Source: SKKL01 sp046543225
GTDB taxonomy: Bacteria; Actinomycetota; Acidimicrobiia; Acidimicrobiales; SKKL01
Assembly (NCBI GenBank): GCA_046543225.1
Contig: JBKGZW010000173.1
Coordinates: 1 to 5,585, forward strand
Direction: 5' to 3'
Length of the DNA stretch: 5,585 nucleotides
The position numbers and the translations under genes are program-made. Shown piece after piece: positions 1 through 5,585 of the stretch. Within the stretch, counting starts at the first letter, position 1, and each line of letters starts with the position of its first letter. The notes beneath the pieces are model-generated. The model searched no databases and had not been told where the DNA came from. It saw only the letters and a list, made by a program, of their open reading frames with translations.

Positions 1-2428
1 TGAGCTCGACGCGCGCCGTGGAGCGGATGTCGGTGGCCGACGCGGCGATGACCAGGTCGTAGCGGCCGGGATCGATCGTCCAGCCGTGGGCGGCATCGTC
101 CCAACGGCGGAACGCCTCTGGCCCGAACACCAGCTCCACCGTCGTCGTGGTGCCCGCCGACACGACCGACTTCGCCCAGGTGCGCAGCGCCTTCACCTCA
201 CGTTCCACGGGTGGGTCCACTGGCGCCACGTACCCCTGCACCACCACCGTGGCAGCCCGCGTCGCCCCTGCGGTGACCGGCACCGACACCGACACCGATC
301 CCCCCGGCTCGATCGACGTCGCCGACACCGATGGCTCGCCCCACTCCGCCTCGCCGTAGGACAGCCCGTGGCCGAACGCGAACAGCGGCTCGATGCTGTT
401 GCGGTCGTGGCCCCGGTAGCCCATGTGCAGCCCCTCGCCGTAGCGCTGCAACCCGTCGACCGGCGCGTAGTGCTCCCACGCGGGGGAGTCCTCCAACCGG
501 CGCGGGAACGTCGTCGGCAGTCGCCCGCCCGGGTCGGCGTGACCGACGAGGATGTCGGCCACCGCCCCGGCCATCTCCATGCCGCCGAAGAACGGCAGCA
601 CCACCGCCTCGACGTCGTCGACCCAGGGCATCGCCACCGGCGCCCCGGCGTTCACGACCACCACCGTGCGGTCACACACCGCTGCCACCGCGCTGACGAG
701 CTCGTCCTGGCGGCCGGGCAGGTCGATGGTGGTGCGGTCGTGGCCCTCGGTCTCCCACTCCTCGCTGGTTCCCACCACCACAACGGCCACCTCGGCCGAC
801 TCCGCGGCCTGCACCGCCCGGTCGAACATCGTCTCGTCCACCGGGGGCCGCACTCCGAGGCGGATCGCGGCGAAGGGTCCGCCCACCTCGAGCTCGAGCT
901 CGACCGGGATCGGCTCGCCGGCGATGGCCTCGACGGTGCCCAGCTGTTCGGAGGAGCCCATCCCGTAGAAGGCCTCGCCTTCGGGGAGCCGCTCGCCGGC
1001 GCGGGCCAGCTCGATCTCGCCGATCCGACAACCCGGTCTGCCGCTGGCGATCAGGCCGAACTCGTGCGGGCCCGACACCTCGGGGACATAGGCCCCCCGA
1101 ACCGAGACCAGACACGGCGTGACGACCCCGTCGGGCATCGACCCGAACCAGCGGACCAGGCCGTTGGTGCGTCTCGTGTACTGCACCGCACCGCCTGCTT
1201 CGGTGCCCTCGTGGATCGTCAGCTCGAGCCCGGGCTCGCCGTCGGGACCGATGAAGCGGTCGAGCGGTGCCAGCGGGGTGCCCTTGTCGATGGTCACGCC
1301 CCGCTCGTGCACCAGGTCGGGGAGGTGGCCGCGCAGCGCCTCGAGGATCGAGCGGTGGGGAAGTGGCCGCAGCGCAGAGCTGCCCCCGCCCTGGATGCGG
1401 GTGTCGGCCGCGTTGGGGCCGATGAGCGCGACCGACAGGCCGCTCCCGGCATCGAGCGGCAGCGCCCCGTCGACGTTTCGGGCCAGCACCGTTCCTGCCA
1501 CCGCCACCTGGCGGCACAGCTCCCGCTCCTCGGGGTCGTCGACCGACTCCTCGGGGTCGTCGGCGGATCGTTCGTCGGCCCGAGTGCGCTCGATCAGGCC
1601 CAGCACGTCGGCGACCAGCCCGTCGACGGTGGCTTCATCGACCTCGCCCCGCTCCACCGCGTCGACCAGGTGGTCACCGTAGATCCGTGGTGGCCCGGGC
1701 ATCTCGATCGAGAGCCCGCCGGCGGCCGATCCCACCGTGTCGTGGGCCCCGTACCAGTCCGACATCACCGCCCCGTCGAACCCCCACTCGTCGCGGAGGA
1801 TGCCCCGTAGCAGCCCGGCGTTGGCCGCGCAGAACTCGTCGCCGAGCTGGTTGTAGGCCGACATCACCGCCCAGGCGTCCGCCTCCCGGACGCATGCCTC
1901 GAAGGGCACCAGGTACAGCTCGCGCAGGACACGCTGGTCGACCTCGACGTTCACCGTGTGGCGCTCGACCTCGGTGTCGTTGGCCACGAAGTGCTTCACC
2001 GTGGCCGCCACCCCGTGGAACTGCACCCCGCGCACGTATTCGACTGCGAGCCGGGCGGTCAGCTCGGGATCCTCCGAGTAGTACTCGAAGGTTCGTCCGC
2101 CGACCGGTGTTCGGTGCAGGTTCACCGCTGGGGCCAACAGCACGTGCGAGGTGCGCCGCCGGGTCTCTCGGCCGAGCAGGTCGCCGACCTGGCCGATCAG
2201 CCCCGGGTCCCAGGTGGCTCCCTGGGCGATGCCGACCGGAACCAGCACTCCCGGGGTCGACTCGCCGACGCTGCCCTCGCCCCGGGCGCCGTTGGGGCCG
2301 TCGGTCATCTTCACCGCGGGGACCCCGACCCGCTCGATCGGCGGGGTTCGCCAGTTGCTCGCTCCCGCCACCAGCGCGCACTTCTCGGCCAGGGTCAGCT
2401 GTTGGAGTCGGTCGGTCGTGTCGCTCAT
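1..2428 (-). CDS. Family 3 glycoside hydrolase (beta-glucosidase type) with PA14 insertion; 3' end cut by window edge
   Basis: Probably removes terminal beta-linked glucose (or a related sugar) from oligosaccharides or glycosides by a retaining mechanism. 809 codons are visible with no stop. Seen: the GH3 N-terminal barrel at about residues 10-280, with TDGPNG (43-48), GRTFEYYSEDP (111-121), KHF (145-147) and the nucleophile motif VMSDWYG with Asp224. The C-terminal sandwich domain spans about 310-650 and is interrupted at about 392-530 by a PA14-like insert (GAYVPEVSGPHEFGL). The acid/base candidate is Glu561 in TEGHDR. A FnIII-like domain follows from about 698. This architecture matches the Kluyveromyces marxianus BglI type, and Asp224 sits where that enzyme has Asp225. 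The N-terminus is hydrophilic with no signal peptide, so a cytoplasmic location is inferred. ATG 2428 is the most upstream usable start, since an in-frame TGA lies at 2453-2455. An acidic repeat (290-301) links the two catalytic domains. The family call is secure; the natural substrate is not known, and PA14-type members also act on glycosylated natural products. Confidence 0.96.
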   Translation of the reverse strand, partial: MSDTTDRLQQLTLAEKCALVAGASNWRTPPIERVGVPAVKMTDGPNGARGEGSVGESTPGVLVPVGIAQGATWDPGLIGQVGDLLGRETRRRTSHVLLAPAVNLHRTPVGGRTFEYYSEDPELTARLAVEYVRGVQFHGVAATVKHFVANDTEVERHTVNVEVDQRVLRELYLVPFEACVREADAWAVMSAYNQLGDEFCAANAGLLRGILRDEWGFDGAVMSDWYGAHDTVGSAAGGLSIEMPGPPRIYGDHLVDAVERGEVDEATVDGLVADVLGLIERTRADERSADDPEESVDDPEERELCRQVAVAGTVLARNVDGALPLDAGSGLSVALIGPNAADTRIQGGGSSALRPLPHRSILEALRGHLPDLVHERGVTIDKGTPLAPLDRFIGPDGEPGLELTIHEGTEAGGAVQYTRRTNGLVRWFGSMPDGVVTPCLVSVRGAYVPEVSGPHEFGLIASGRPGCRIGEIELARAGERLPEGEAFYGMGSSEQLGTVEAIAGEPIPVELELEVGGPFAAIRLGVRPPVDETMFDRAVQAAESAEVAVVVVGTSEEWETEGHDRTTIDLPGRQDELVSAVAAVCDRTVVVVNAGAPVAMPWVDDVEAVVLPFFGGMEMAGAVADILVGHADPGGRLPTTFPRRLEDSPAWEHYAPVDGLQRYGEGLHMGYRGHDRNSIEPLFAFGHGLSYGEAEWGEPSVSATSIEPGGSVSVSVPVTAGATRAATVVVQGYVAPVDPPVEREVKALRTWAKSVVSAGTTTTVELVFGPEAFRRWDDAAHGWTIDPGRYDLVIAASATDIRSTARVEL
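1526..1562. repeat. 21-bp-period tandem duplication inside the GH3 gene
   Basis: The 16-base string CTCCTCGGGGTCGTCG occurs at 1526-1541 and again, identically, at 1547-1562, a period of 21 bases. It keeps the frame and encodes two acidic heptads, DDPEESV and DDPEERE (residues 290-303), in the linker between the barrel and the sandwich domain. The exact match at the base level suggests a recent slippage duplication rather than selection on the protein alone. Confidence 0.75.
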
Positions 2429-2441
2429 CGAAGCGAACCTA
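2429..2441 (-). promoter_or_regulatory. Possible -10 box for a leaderless GH3 transcript
   Basis: On the minus strand TAGGTT (2436-2441) fits the actinobacterial TANNNT -10 pattern and is followed by seven bases and then the ATG at 2428. That spacing would put the transcription start at or one base before the start codon. No convincing Shine-Dalgarno sequence lies upstream of this ATG, which agrees with leaderless translation. No good -35 box is visible 16-18 bases further up, so this is a weak call. The hexamer straddles the outer tip of the inverted-repeat arm that begins at 2439. Confidence 0.3.
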
Positions 2442-2578
2442 GCCCAGGCTGTTCAGTAGGCGGCTGGGGTCGGGTGGCTGTGGCTGGCTCTCGGGCCGAT
2501 GCCTGACCGTTGCGTGGCGACCAGGACGCGGACGCGCCCACCCCAGCGACACTCCGCCTACTGAAAGGGCTGGGCTAG
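2439..2578. repeat. 140-bp element bounded by 25-bp imperfect inverted repeats
   Basis: The left arm (2439-2463) and the reverse complement of the right arm (2554-2578) match at 22 of 25 positions. Both begin CTAGCCCAG and end TTCAGTAGGCGG; the mismatches are confined to positions 10, 12 and 13. A further seven-base pairing, CTGGGGT at 2464-2470 with ACCCCAG at 2540-2546, extends the stem with a seven-base bulge on the right side. The 90-bp interior encodes nothing I recognise. No clear target-site duplication is seen (left flank CGAAC, right flank CGCAG). The size and terminal repeats resemble a miniature inverted-repeat element. The alternative is a long RNA hairpin or two-sided terminator, but there is no U-tract next to the stem. 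It fills the gap between the remnant gene and the GH3 gene. Confidence 0.7.
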
Positions 2579-2597
2579 CGCAGCGTCCAGCAACGAT

Positions 2598-2613
2598 CGC
2601 GACGTTCGTCGCG
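2598..2613. other. Short perfect hairpin downstream of the remnant gene
   Basis: CGCGAC (2598-2603) and GTCGCG (2608-2613) form a six-base stem around the loop GTTC. It lies 52 bases beyond the stop of the phosphatase remnant, on the side where a terminator of that gene would be. No run of T follows on the minus strand, so termination is not demonstrated. Stems of this size arise by chance in GC-rich DNA. The rest of 2579-2664 holds nothing else I can identify. Confidence 0.2.
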
Positions 2614-2664
2614 TGCCCATGAGCCGGTGTTGGAGGATGCACTCAGCGCGGTAGATGCCGGGTT

Positions 2665-3110
2665 CTAGGTCGTGGCGAGCGCGGCGAGAATCTCGTCGTG
2701 TCGTAGCCCGTTGGAGTAGATGGCGGTCCGGGTGTCCAGCCGTTTGCCACCAGCGTGGTCGGCAAATCGTCCACCAGCCTCTTCCACGATGATCGACGGC
2801 GCGGCGTGGTCCCAGATGTCGCCGCCGAACCAGACACAAACATCGACCTCCCTCAGCAACCAGGTTCTGGTGACTCCATGGACGGTCGACGGGGCGGCCA
2901 CCCGCGAGGTGCTCGGGGATCTGCCGGCGCTCTCGGGAGAGGGCGTCGACGGCTGGAAGGCACACCTATCTGTGCGGACCCGGTTCGCTGCGCTGAGTGA
3001 CGCTGAGACGGGCCGCGGTCGAGCCGTCGGGTCGGCCCACCCGGCGTTTCGAGGTGCAGTCGACCGCCATTGCGGTGCGGCAGGTGGTCGAGAGGTCGTG
3101 GACCGTGCGT
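2665..3110 (-). pseudogene. Decayed C-terminal remnant of an inositol-monophosphatase-family gene
   Basis: The last part (about 2665-2850) reads as a typical C-terminus of this Mg-dependent phosphatase family (inositol-phosphate, histidinol-phosphate or PAP phosphatases). It includes VDVCVWFGGDIWDHAAP, the metal-site motif WDxA followed by IIVEEAGGRF, and later YSNGLRHDEIL, ending at TAG 2665-2667. The upstream piece continues in another frame (PWSHQNLVAEG before the break, VDVCV after it), so a frameshift lies at about 2847-2855. Further upstream the same frame has a TAG stop at 2966-2968, between RLSVTQRSEPGPHR and VCLPAVDAL, both family-like. The N-terminal half, with the DPIDGT metal site, is absent because the complete reductase gene ends at 3111. 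With one stop, one frameshift and a missing 5' half it cannot make an active enzyme. GC is lower than in the flanking genes (35 of 60 bases at 2821-2880). The family call is firm for the C-terminal part and inferred for the segment above 2966; the upstream limit is approximate. Confidence 0.8.
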
Positions 3111-3971
3111 TCAGCGACCGGCAACGTGTCCGGCGATGCGGATCCAGTCGGCGCTACCTTGACCGGCTTCGGATGCTGCGTTGAAGAGGCGGTGCAGCGC
3201 GTCGTACATACCTGCGTCGAGTCCGAGCTCGCGCAGAGCGTCGGCGTACTCGGCCGCCGCGTCACCCCACACGTCGATCGACGCCTCGACGCCACCGGTC
3301 TCGAGATCCCCGTCTGCGTGGGCCCGTTGGAGAAGTGACTGGATGTGGCGCGGGTAGAGCTCGCTGACGGTCGCATCGAACCACGCCTGCGGGAGCCCGA
3401 ATTGCTCGCAGACACGCACGCCCTGGAGGAGACCGACGGCCATGGGGAAGTAGCCGAGCAGAACTGCCATCTCGCTGATGAACGCTGAGCCGGGCGTGTC
3501 GCTGACATACGACGTTCGACCGAGCTGGTCGAACTGGTGGCGGTGTCTCTCGTACACGCCGGAATCACCCGACACGATGAACCAGCCGTTTCGGGATCGG
3601 ACCTCACTGGGGTAGGCGGCGACGGCGAGATCCAGGCAGTGCCCTCCCTGTCCGGCCACCACCTCAGCGAAGGCTCCTGCCTGCTCGGCGGTGGCGAAGG
3701 ACGTGGACGCCACCACCTTGTCGTCCAAGTCCGCTTCCGCTTCTTCGATGAGCTGTCTGCAGACGTCGTGATCCGACACTGCGACGATAGTGAGCGGGCT
3801 CGCAGCCAGGGCCTCCTGCACCGAAGGCGCCGCCCTGACCTGCGGACCGGACAGGGTGTCGAGCTTCTCACTGGTCCGATTCCAGACCGTCACGTCTGAG
3901 CCCGCTGCCACCAGACCCTCGATCAGCGCACTTCCCAGTGCTCCAGCCCCGATCACGGATACGTGACTCAT
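3111..3971 (-). CDS. NAD(P)-dependent reductase of the imine reductase / beta-hydroxyacid dehydrogenase family
   Basis: Predicted soluble cytoplasmic oxidoreductase of 286 aa, the usual length of imine reductases. An N-terminal Rossmann fold (about 1-150) has the dinucleotide motif VIGAGALGSA (G8, G10, G13). TVWNRTSEK (28-36) follows, with Asn-Arg-Thr after beta-2, which in this superfamily indicates NADPH preference. The stretch SVQEALAASPLTIVAVSD (50-67) is typical of imine reductases. The helical C-terminal half (about 160-286) includes MAVGLLQG (177-184), which also fits that group rather than 6-phosphogluconate or 3-hydroxyisobutyrate dehydrogenases. By my alignment from memory, Glu167 lies where imine reductases usually carry the Asp or Tyr proton donor. 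ATG 3971 is supported by AGGGGG (3979-3984) seven bases upstream and by the glycine motif starting at residue 8. The gene stands alone: 163 bases separate it from the DUF167 gene, and its stop directly abuts the phosphatase remnant. The substrate cannot be named. GC is lower than in neighbours (37 of 60 bases at 3541-3600). Confidence 0.88.
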   Translation of the reverse strand: MSHVSVIGAGALGSALIEGLVAAGSDVTVWNRTSEKLDTLSGPQVRAAPSVQEALAASPLTIVAVSDHDVCRQLIEEAEADLDDKVVASTSFATAEQAGAFAEVVAGQGGHCLDLAVAAYPSEVRSRNGWFIVSGDSGVYERHRHQFDQLGRTSYVSDTPGSAFISEMAVLLGYFPMAVGLLQGVRVCEQFGLPQAWFDATVSELYPRHIQSLLQRAHADGDLETGGVEASIDVWGDAAAEYADALRELGLDAGMYDALHRLFNAASEAGQGSADWIRIAGHVAGR

Positions 3972-4006
3972 GTGCCTGCCCCCTTTGGTTCAGCCTTGGA
4001 ACCACC

Positions 4007-4034
4007 ACAACACGGGGCCCGGGGGGTACGTCAA
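4007..4034 (-). promoter_or_regulatory. Possible promoter of the reductase gene
   Basis: On the minus strand TTGACG (4029-4034) is a five-of-six match to the -35 consensus. Sixteen bases on, TGTTGT (4007-4012) is a poor -10, keeping only the first and last T. Transcription would start near 4000, giving a leader of about 29 bases that contains the AGGGGG ribosome site. The gap from 3972 to 4134 holds no other gene that I can support. Confidence 0.3.
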
Positions 4035-4134
4035 CAACCAACGCGCGCCCATCCCGGAGGTGCCGTTGGCGGACAGGGCGAACGTTGCCTGGCACGGCAG
4101 TCGTCGGGACCCGTCGGGTCGATCCGGTGTGGGC

Positions 4135-4422
4135 TCACAGGAGGCGGGTGGGGTCGGCCGTCTCGTCGGCGATGCGCACGACCTTGTCGCGGCTGGCGCG
4201 GCCGCGCACCAGCTGCACGTCGCGGCGGGCCACCATCAGGGTGGCGGCCAGGAACCGCACCAGCTCGGTGTTGGCCTTGTTGTCGTCGGCCGGCGCAGCC
4301 AGACGGATCTTCAGCGCCTCCCGGTAGGGTCCGGCCACCTCGGTGCGCCGCGCGCCCGGTTGCGCGCGGATCGACAGCACCCACCCGGTGTCGGTCCTGC
4401 GTGCCCAGACGGGCGGGGCCAC
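4135..4422 (-). CDS. DUF167 / YggU-family small protein
   Basis: A 95-residue protein of the DUF167 (YggU) family, a widespread small alpha/beta fold of no established biochemical role; I do not assign one. Seen: WVLSIRAQPGARRTEVAG (14-31), ALKIRLAAPADDNKANTELV (36-55), which corresponds to the family's usual P-x-(D/E)-x-KAN segment, and LVRGRASRDKVVRI (71-84). These cover the whole conserved domain. The start chosen is GTG at 4420-4422, five bases after the ddl stop, which gives the normal family length. No good ribosome site precedes it, so translation coupled to ddl is likely. The frame stays open further upstream inside ddl, but that part has no family similarity and is the ddl sequence read out of frame. 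No clear terminator follows; a weak GACCC-GTC-GGGTC stem at 4108-4120 lacks a T-run. Confidence 0.88.
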   Translation of the reverse strand: MAPPVWARRTDTGWVLSIRAQPGARRTEVAGPYREALKIRLAAPADDNKANTELVRFLAATLMVARRDVQLVRGRASRDKVVRIADETADPTRLL

Positions 4423-4427
4423 GTCGA

Positions 4428-5528
4428 TCAGGTGAGCTTGGCGGCGATCGACCCCGACATCCGCAGCGCCGCGCCGTCGCTGGTGGCGGCCCACTGGGGG
4501 AGCCCCGGCTTGGCCGCTTCGGCCTCGGCGACGAGATCTCGGTACAGGCGCAGTCGGGGGACGCCACTGGCCTGCCACAGGTGGTTGCCCCACGCTCCGG
4601 GGACCGAGTTGACCTCGCACAACACGACCTGATCGCCGCCGTCCCAGAGGAAGTCGATGCGGGGTGCCCCGGACAGGTCGAGCACCGGCACCAGGGTCCG
4701 CGCGTGGGACCGGATCGTCTCGGCGATCGTGTCGGGAATGTCGGCGGGCAGCTCGCGGGGCGCAGCATCCATGCCCTGTCCGCCGGTGAGGTACTTGCCC
4801 GTGTAGTCATAGACGGTGTCGTCGGCCCGCAGGGGCTTCTCGATCTCGGAGAGCTCGAGGGCGGGATGGGTGCGCACCGAGATGTTGAGATCGATCCACC
4901 CCTTCAGGAACGGCTGCACCACCATCCCCGCCCGGCCGGCGCCGGTGCGCCCGAGCGCCCGGACCGTGTCGAGGTCCTCGACCCCTGCCTCCACACCGAT
5001 CGAGCTGCCCCCGAACCGGGGCTTGGTCACCCACGGCGTGGGCGGAAGCTCGGTGCTGGCGTCGTCGGTCACCGCGGCGGTGTCGATGGTGGGGATCCCC
5101 GCGGCGCGGGCCGCGGCCGCCGAGGCCACCTTGTCCATGGCGAGGGCGGCGGCCTGCGGCCGCGGGCCGGTGACCTTCAGCCCGGCCAACATGAGCATGC
5201 CCGCCAGCGTTCCGTCCTCGCCCGGTCCCCCGTGGCAGCAGTTGAGCACCACGTCGACCTCGATGGGCGAGTCGCGGAGCCGCTTGGGCTCCACGAAGCC
5301 ACCGGGGACCCGCAGCTCGAGATCGACGCTGCCGTCGATCGACGGTTCGAGGAACGCGGCGGCCTCGGTGGTCGCCCGTACCTGCTTCCACTGGCCGGCC
5401 TTGGTCCAGTAGAGGCAGACGACCTCGGCGCCGTCGTCGTGGAGGGCGCGGGCGGCCTGCAGTCCGGTGAGGATGCTGATGTCGTGCTCGGGGGACGGCC
5501 CGCCGAACACGACTCCGATCGTGGTCAT
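4428..5528 (-). CDS. ddl: D-alanine--D-alanine ligase family protein (ATP-grasp)
   Basis: Expected to join two D-Ala residues with ATP hydrolysis, supplying the dipeptide for peptidoglycan precursors in the cytoplasm. 366 aa, the usual length. Seen in order: FGGPSPEHDIS (8-18) with Glu14; HGGPGEDGTLAG (99-110); AMDK (130-133); VTKPRFGGSSIGV (167-179) with ATP-binding Lys169 and Ser175; YDYTGKYL (240-247) on the omega loop with Lys245-Tyr246; RIDFL (290-294) and CEVNSVPG (304-311) with metal ligands Asp292, Glu305 and Asn307. Against E. coli DdlB, the Glu15-Ser150-Tyr216 triad is kept as Glu14, Ser175 and Tyr246. Tyr in the omega loop argues against a VanA-type D-lactate ligase. Two departures: the Gln of GEDGTLQG is Ala109, and the Ser-Leu pair binding the second D-Ala (Ser281-Leu282) reads His316-Leu317 within GAWGNHLW. 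It is therefore a Ddl or a close relative with altered acceptor use. ATG 5528 has AGGAG six bases upstream. The DUF167 gene follows by five bases. Confidence 0.9.
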   Translation of the reverse strand: MTTIGVVFGGPSPEHDISILTGLQAARALHDDGAEVVCLYWTKAGQWKQVRATTEAAAFLEPSIDGSVDLELRVPGGFVEPKRLRDSPIEVDVVLNCCHGGPGEDGTLAGMLMLAGLKVTGPRPQAAALAMDKVASAAAARAAGIPTIDTAAVTDDASTELPPTPWVTKPRFGGSSIGVEAGVEDLDTVRALGRTGAGRAGMVVQPFLKGWIDLNISVRTHPALELSEIEKPLRADDTVYDYTGKYLTGGQGMDAAPRELPADIPDTIAETIRSHARTLVPVLDLSGAPRIDFLWDGGDQVVLCEVNSVPGAWGNHLWQASGVPRLRLYRDLVAEAEAAKPGLPQWAATSDGAALRMSGSIAAKLT

Positions 5529-5534
5529 GGTTTG

Positions 5535-5539
5535 CTCCT
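5535..5539 (-). promoter_or_regulatory. Ribosome binding site of ddl
   Basis: AGGAG on the minus strand sits six bases (CAAACC) before the ATG at 5526-5528. It is the strongest ribosome site in the window and fixes the ddl start, which also places the GG-x-S-x-EH motif at the normal distance from the N-terminus. Confidence 0.8.
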
Positions 5540-5545
5540 ATGTCA

Positions 5546-5572
5546 AGCGGCCGCTGCGAGGTGGGTGCTCGC
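5546..5572. other. Palindrome and hairpin upstream of ddl
   Basis: AGCGGCCGCT (5546-5555) is a perfect 10-base palindrome six bases above the ddl ribosome site. It is followed by GCGAG (5556-5560) and CTCGC (5568-5572), a five-base stem around seven bases. Either could be an operator or part of the ddl leader. Both are short, GC-only structures in GC-rich DNA and may be chance. The remaining 5573-5585 is too short to interpret. Confidence 0.2.
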
Positions 5573-5585
5573 TTGGGTCGCTGAG

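Noticed and set aside
86..1810. A 574-codon open frame on the plus strand, the longest uninterrupted plus-strand frame
   Set aside because: It lies wholly antisense to the GH3 gene, whose motifs and domain order are unmistakable. Its translation is rich in His, Arg and Gly with no family signal, as expected for an antisense frame in GC-rich coding DNA.
2720..3184. Plus-strand open frames across the phosphatase remnant
   Set aside because: They are antisense to readable phosphatase motifs and show no recognisable protein family or ribosome site.
2966..3871. A 301-codon minus-strand frame overlapping the reductase
   Set aside because: Most of it is the reductase gene read in another frame and is Ser/Arg/Thr-rich without domain signal. 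Only its last part, beyond 3110, is meaningful, as part of the phosphatase remnant.
4108..4120. GACCC-GTC-GGGTC stem after the DUF167 gene as a terminator
   Set aside because: The stem is only five bases with a three-base loop and no T-run follows on the minus strand, so it does not meet the criteria for an intrinsic terminator.
4423..4620. N-terminal extension of the DUF167 protein into ddl (161 residues in total)
   Set aside because: The extra residues are ddl sequence read out of frame and have no similarity to the family. The GTG at 4420-4422 gives the normal family length.
5541..5546. Perfect TTGACA -35 hexamer just upstream of ddl
   Set aside because: It lies directly against the ribosome site. 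A matching -10 would fall inside the coding region (CACGAT at 5518-5523), giving a transcript that lacks the start codon, so chance is more likely.

Overview
The window is GC-rich bacterial DNA. Every gene I can support lies on the minus strand, so the order of reading is right to left. Base composition, codon use, GTG start use and the protein types suggest a high-GC actinomycete-like bacterium, possibly of the Acidimicrobiia kind. That placement is an inference; there is no rRNA or other phylogenetic marker here.

Right part (about 4135-5585): a two-gene unit. A D-alanine--D-alanine ligase family gene (ddl, 366 aa) has a clear Shine-Dalgarno sequence. Five bases after its stop comes a small DUF167/YggU-family gene (95 aa, GTG start). 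The ligase keeps the ATP-grasp core and the Glu-Ser-Tyr triad of Ddl. The segment that normally binds the second D-Ala is altered, with His where Ser is usual.

Middle part (about 2579-4034): a segment with visibly lower GC than its flanks. It holds a complete NAD(P)-binding reductase of the imine reductase / beta-hydroxyacid dehydrogenase type (286 aa). Directly downstream is the decayed 3' remnant of an inositol-monophosphatase-family gene, carrying one in-frame stop and one frameshift and lacking its N-terminal half. Between this remnant and the next gene lies a 140-bp element bounded by 25-bp imperfect inverted repeats (22 of 25 positions match). It could be a small non-autonomous mobile element or a long hairpin.

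Left part (1-2428): a large family-3 glycoside hydrolase (beta-glucosidase type) with a PA14 insertion and a fibronectin-III-like C-terminal domain. It runs off the left edge, probably only a few residues before its end. It has no signal peptide, so it probably acts in the cytoplasm on imported glycosides. It has a poor ribosome site but a possible -10 box spaced for a leaderless transcript.

The three parts look functionally unrelated: sugar release, an oxidoreductase, and cell-wall precursor synthesis. The junctions between them carry the signs of rearrangement. I found no CRISPR array, tRNA, rRNA, transposase or recognisable defence system. No strong candidate for a wholly new system is visible. 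The points most worth following are the inverted-repeat element, the remnant gene next to the reductase, and the active-site changes in the ligase and the reductase.
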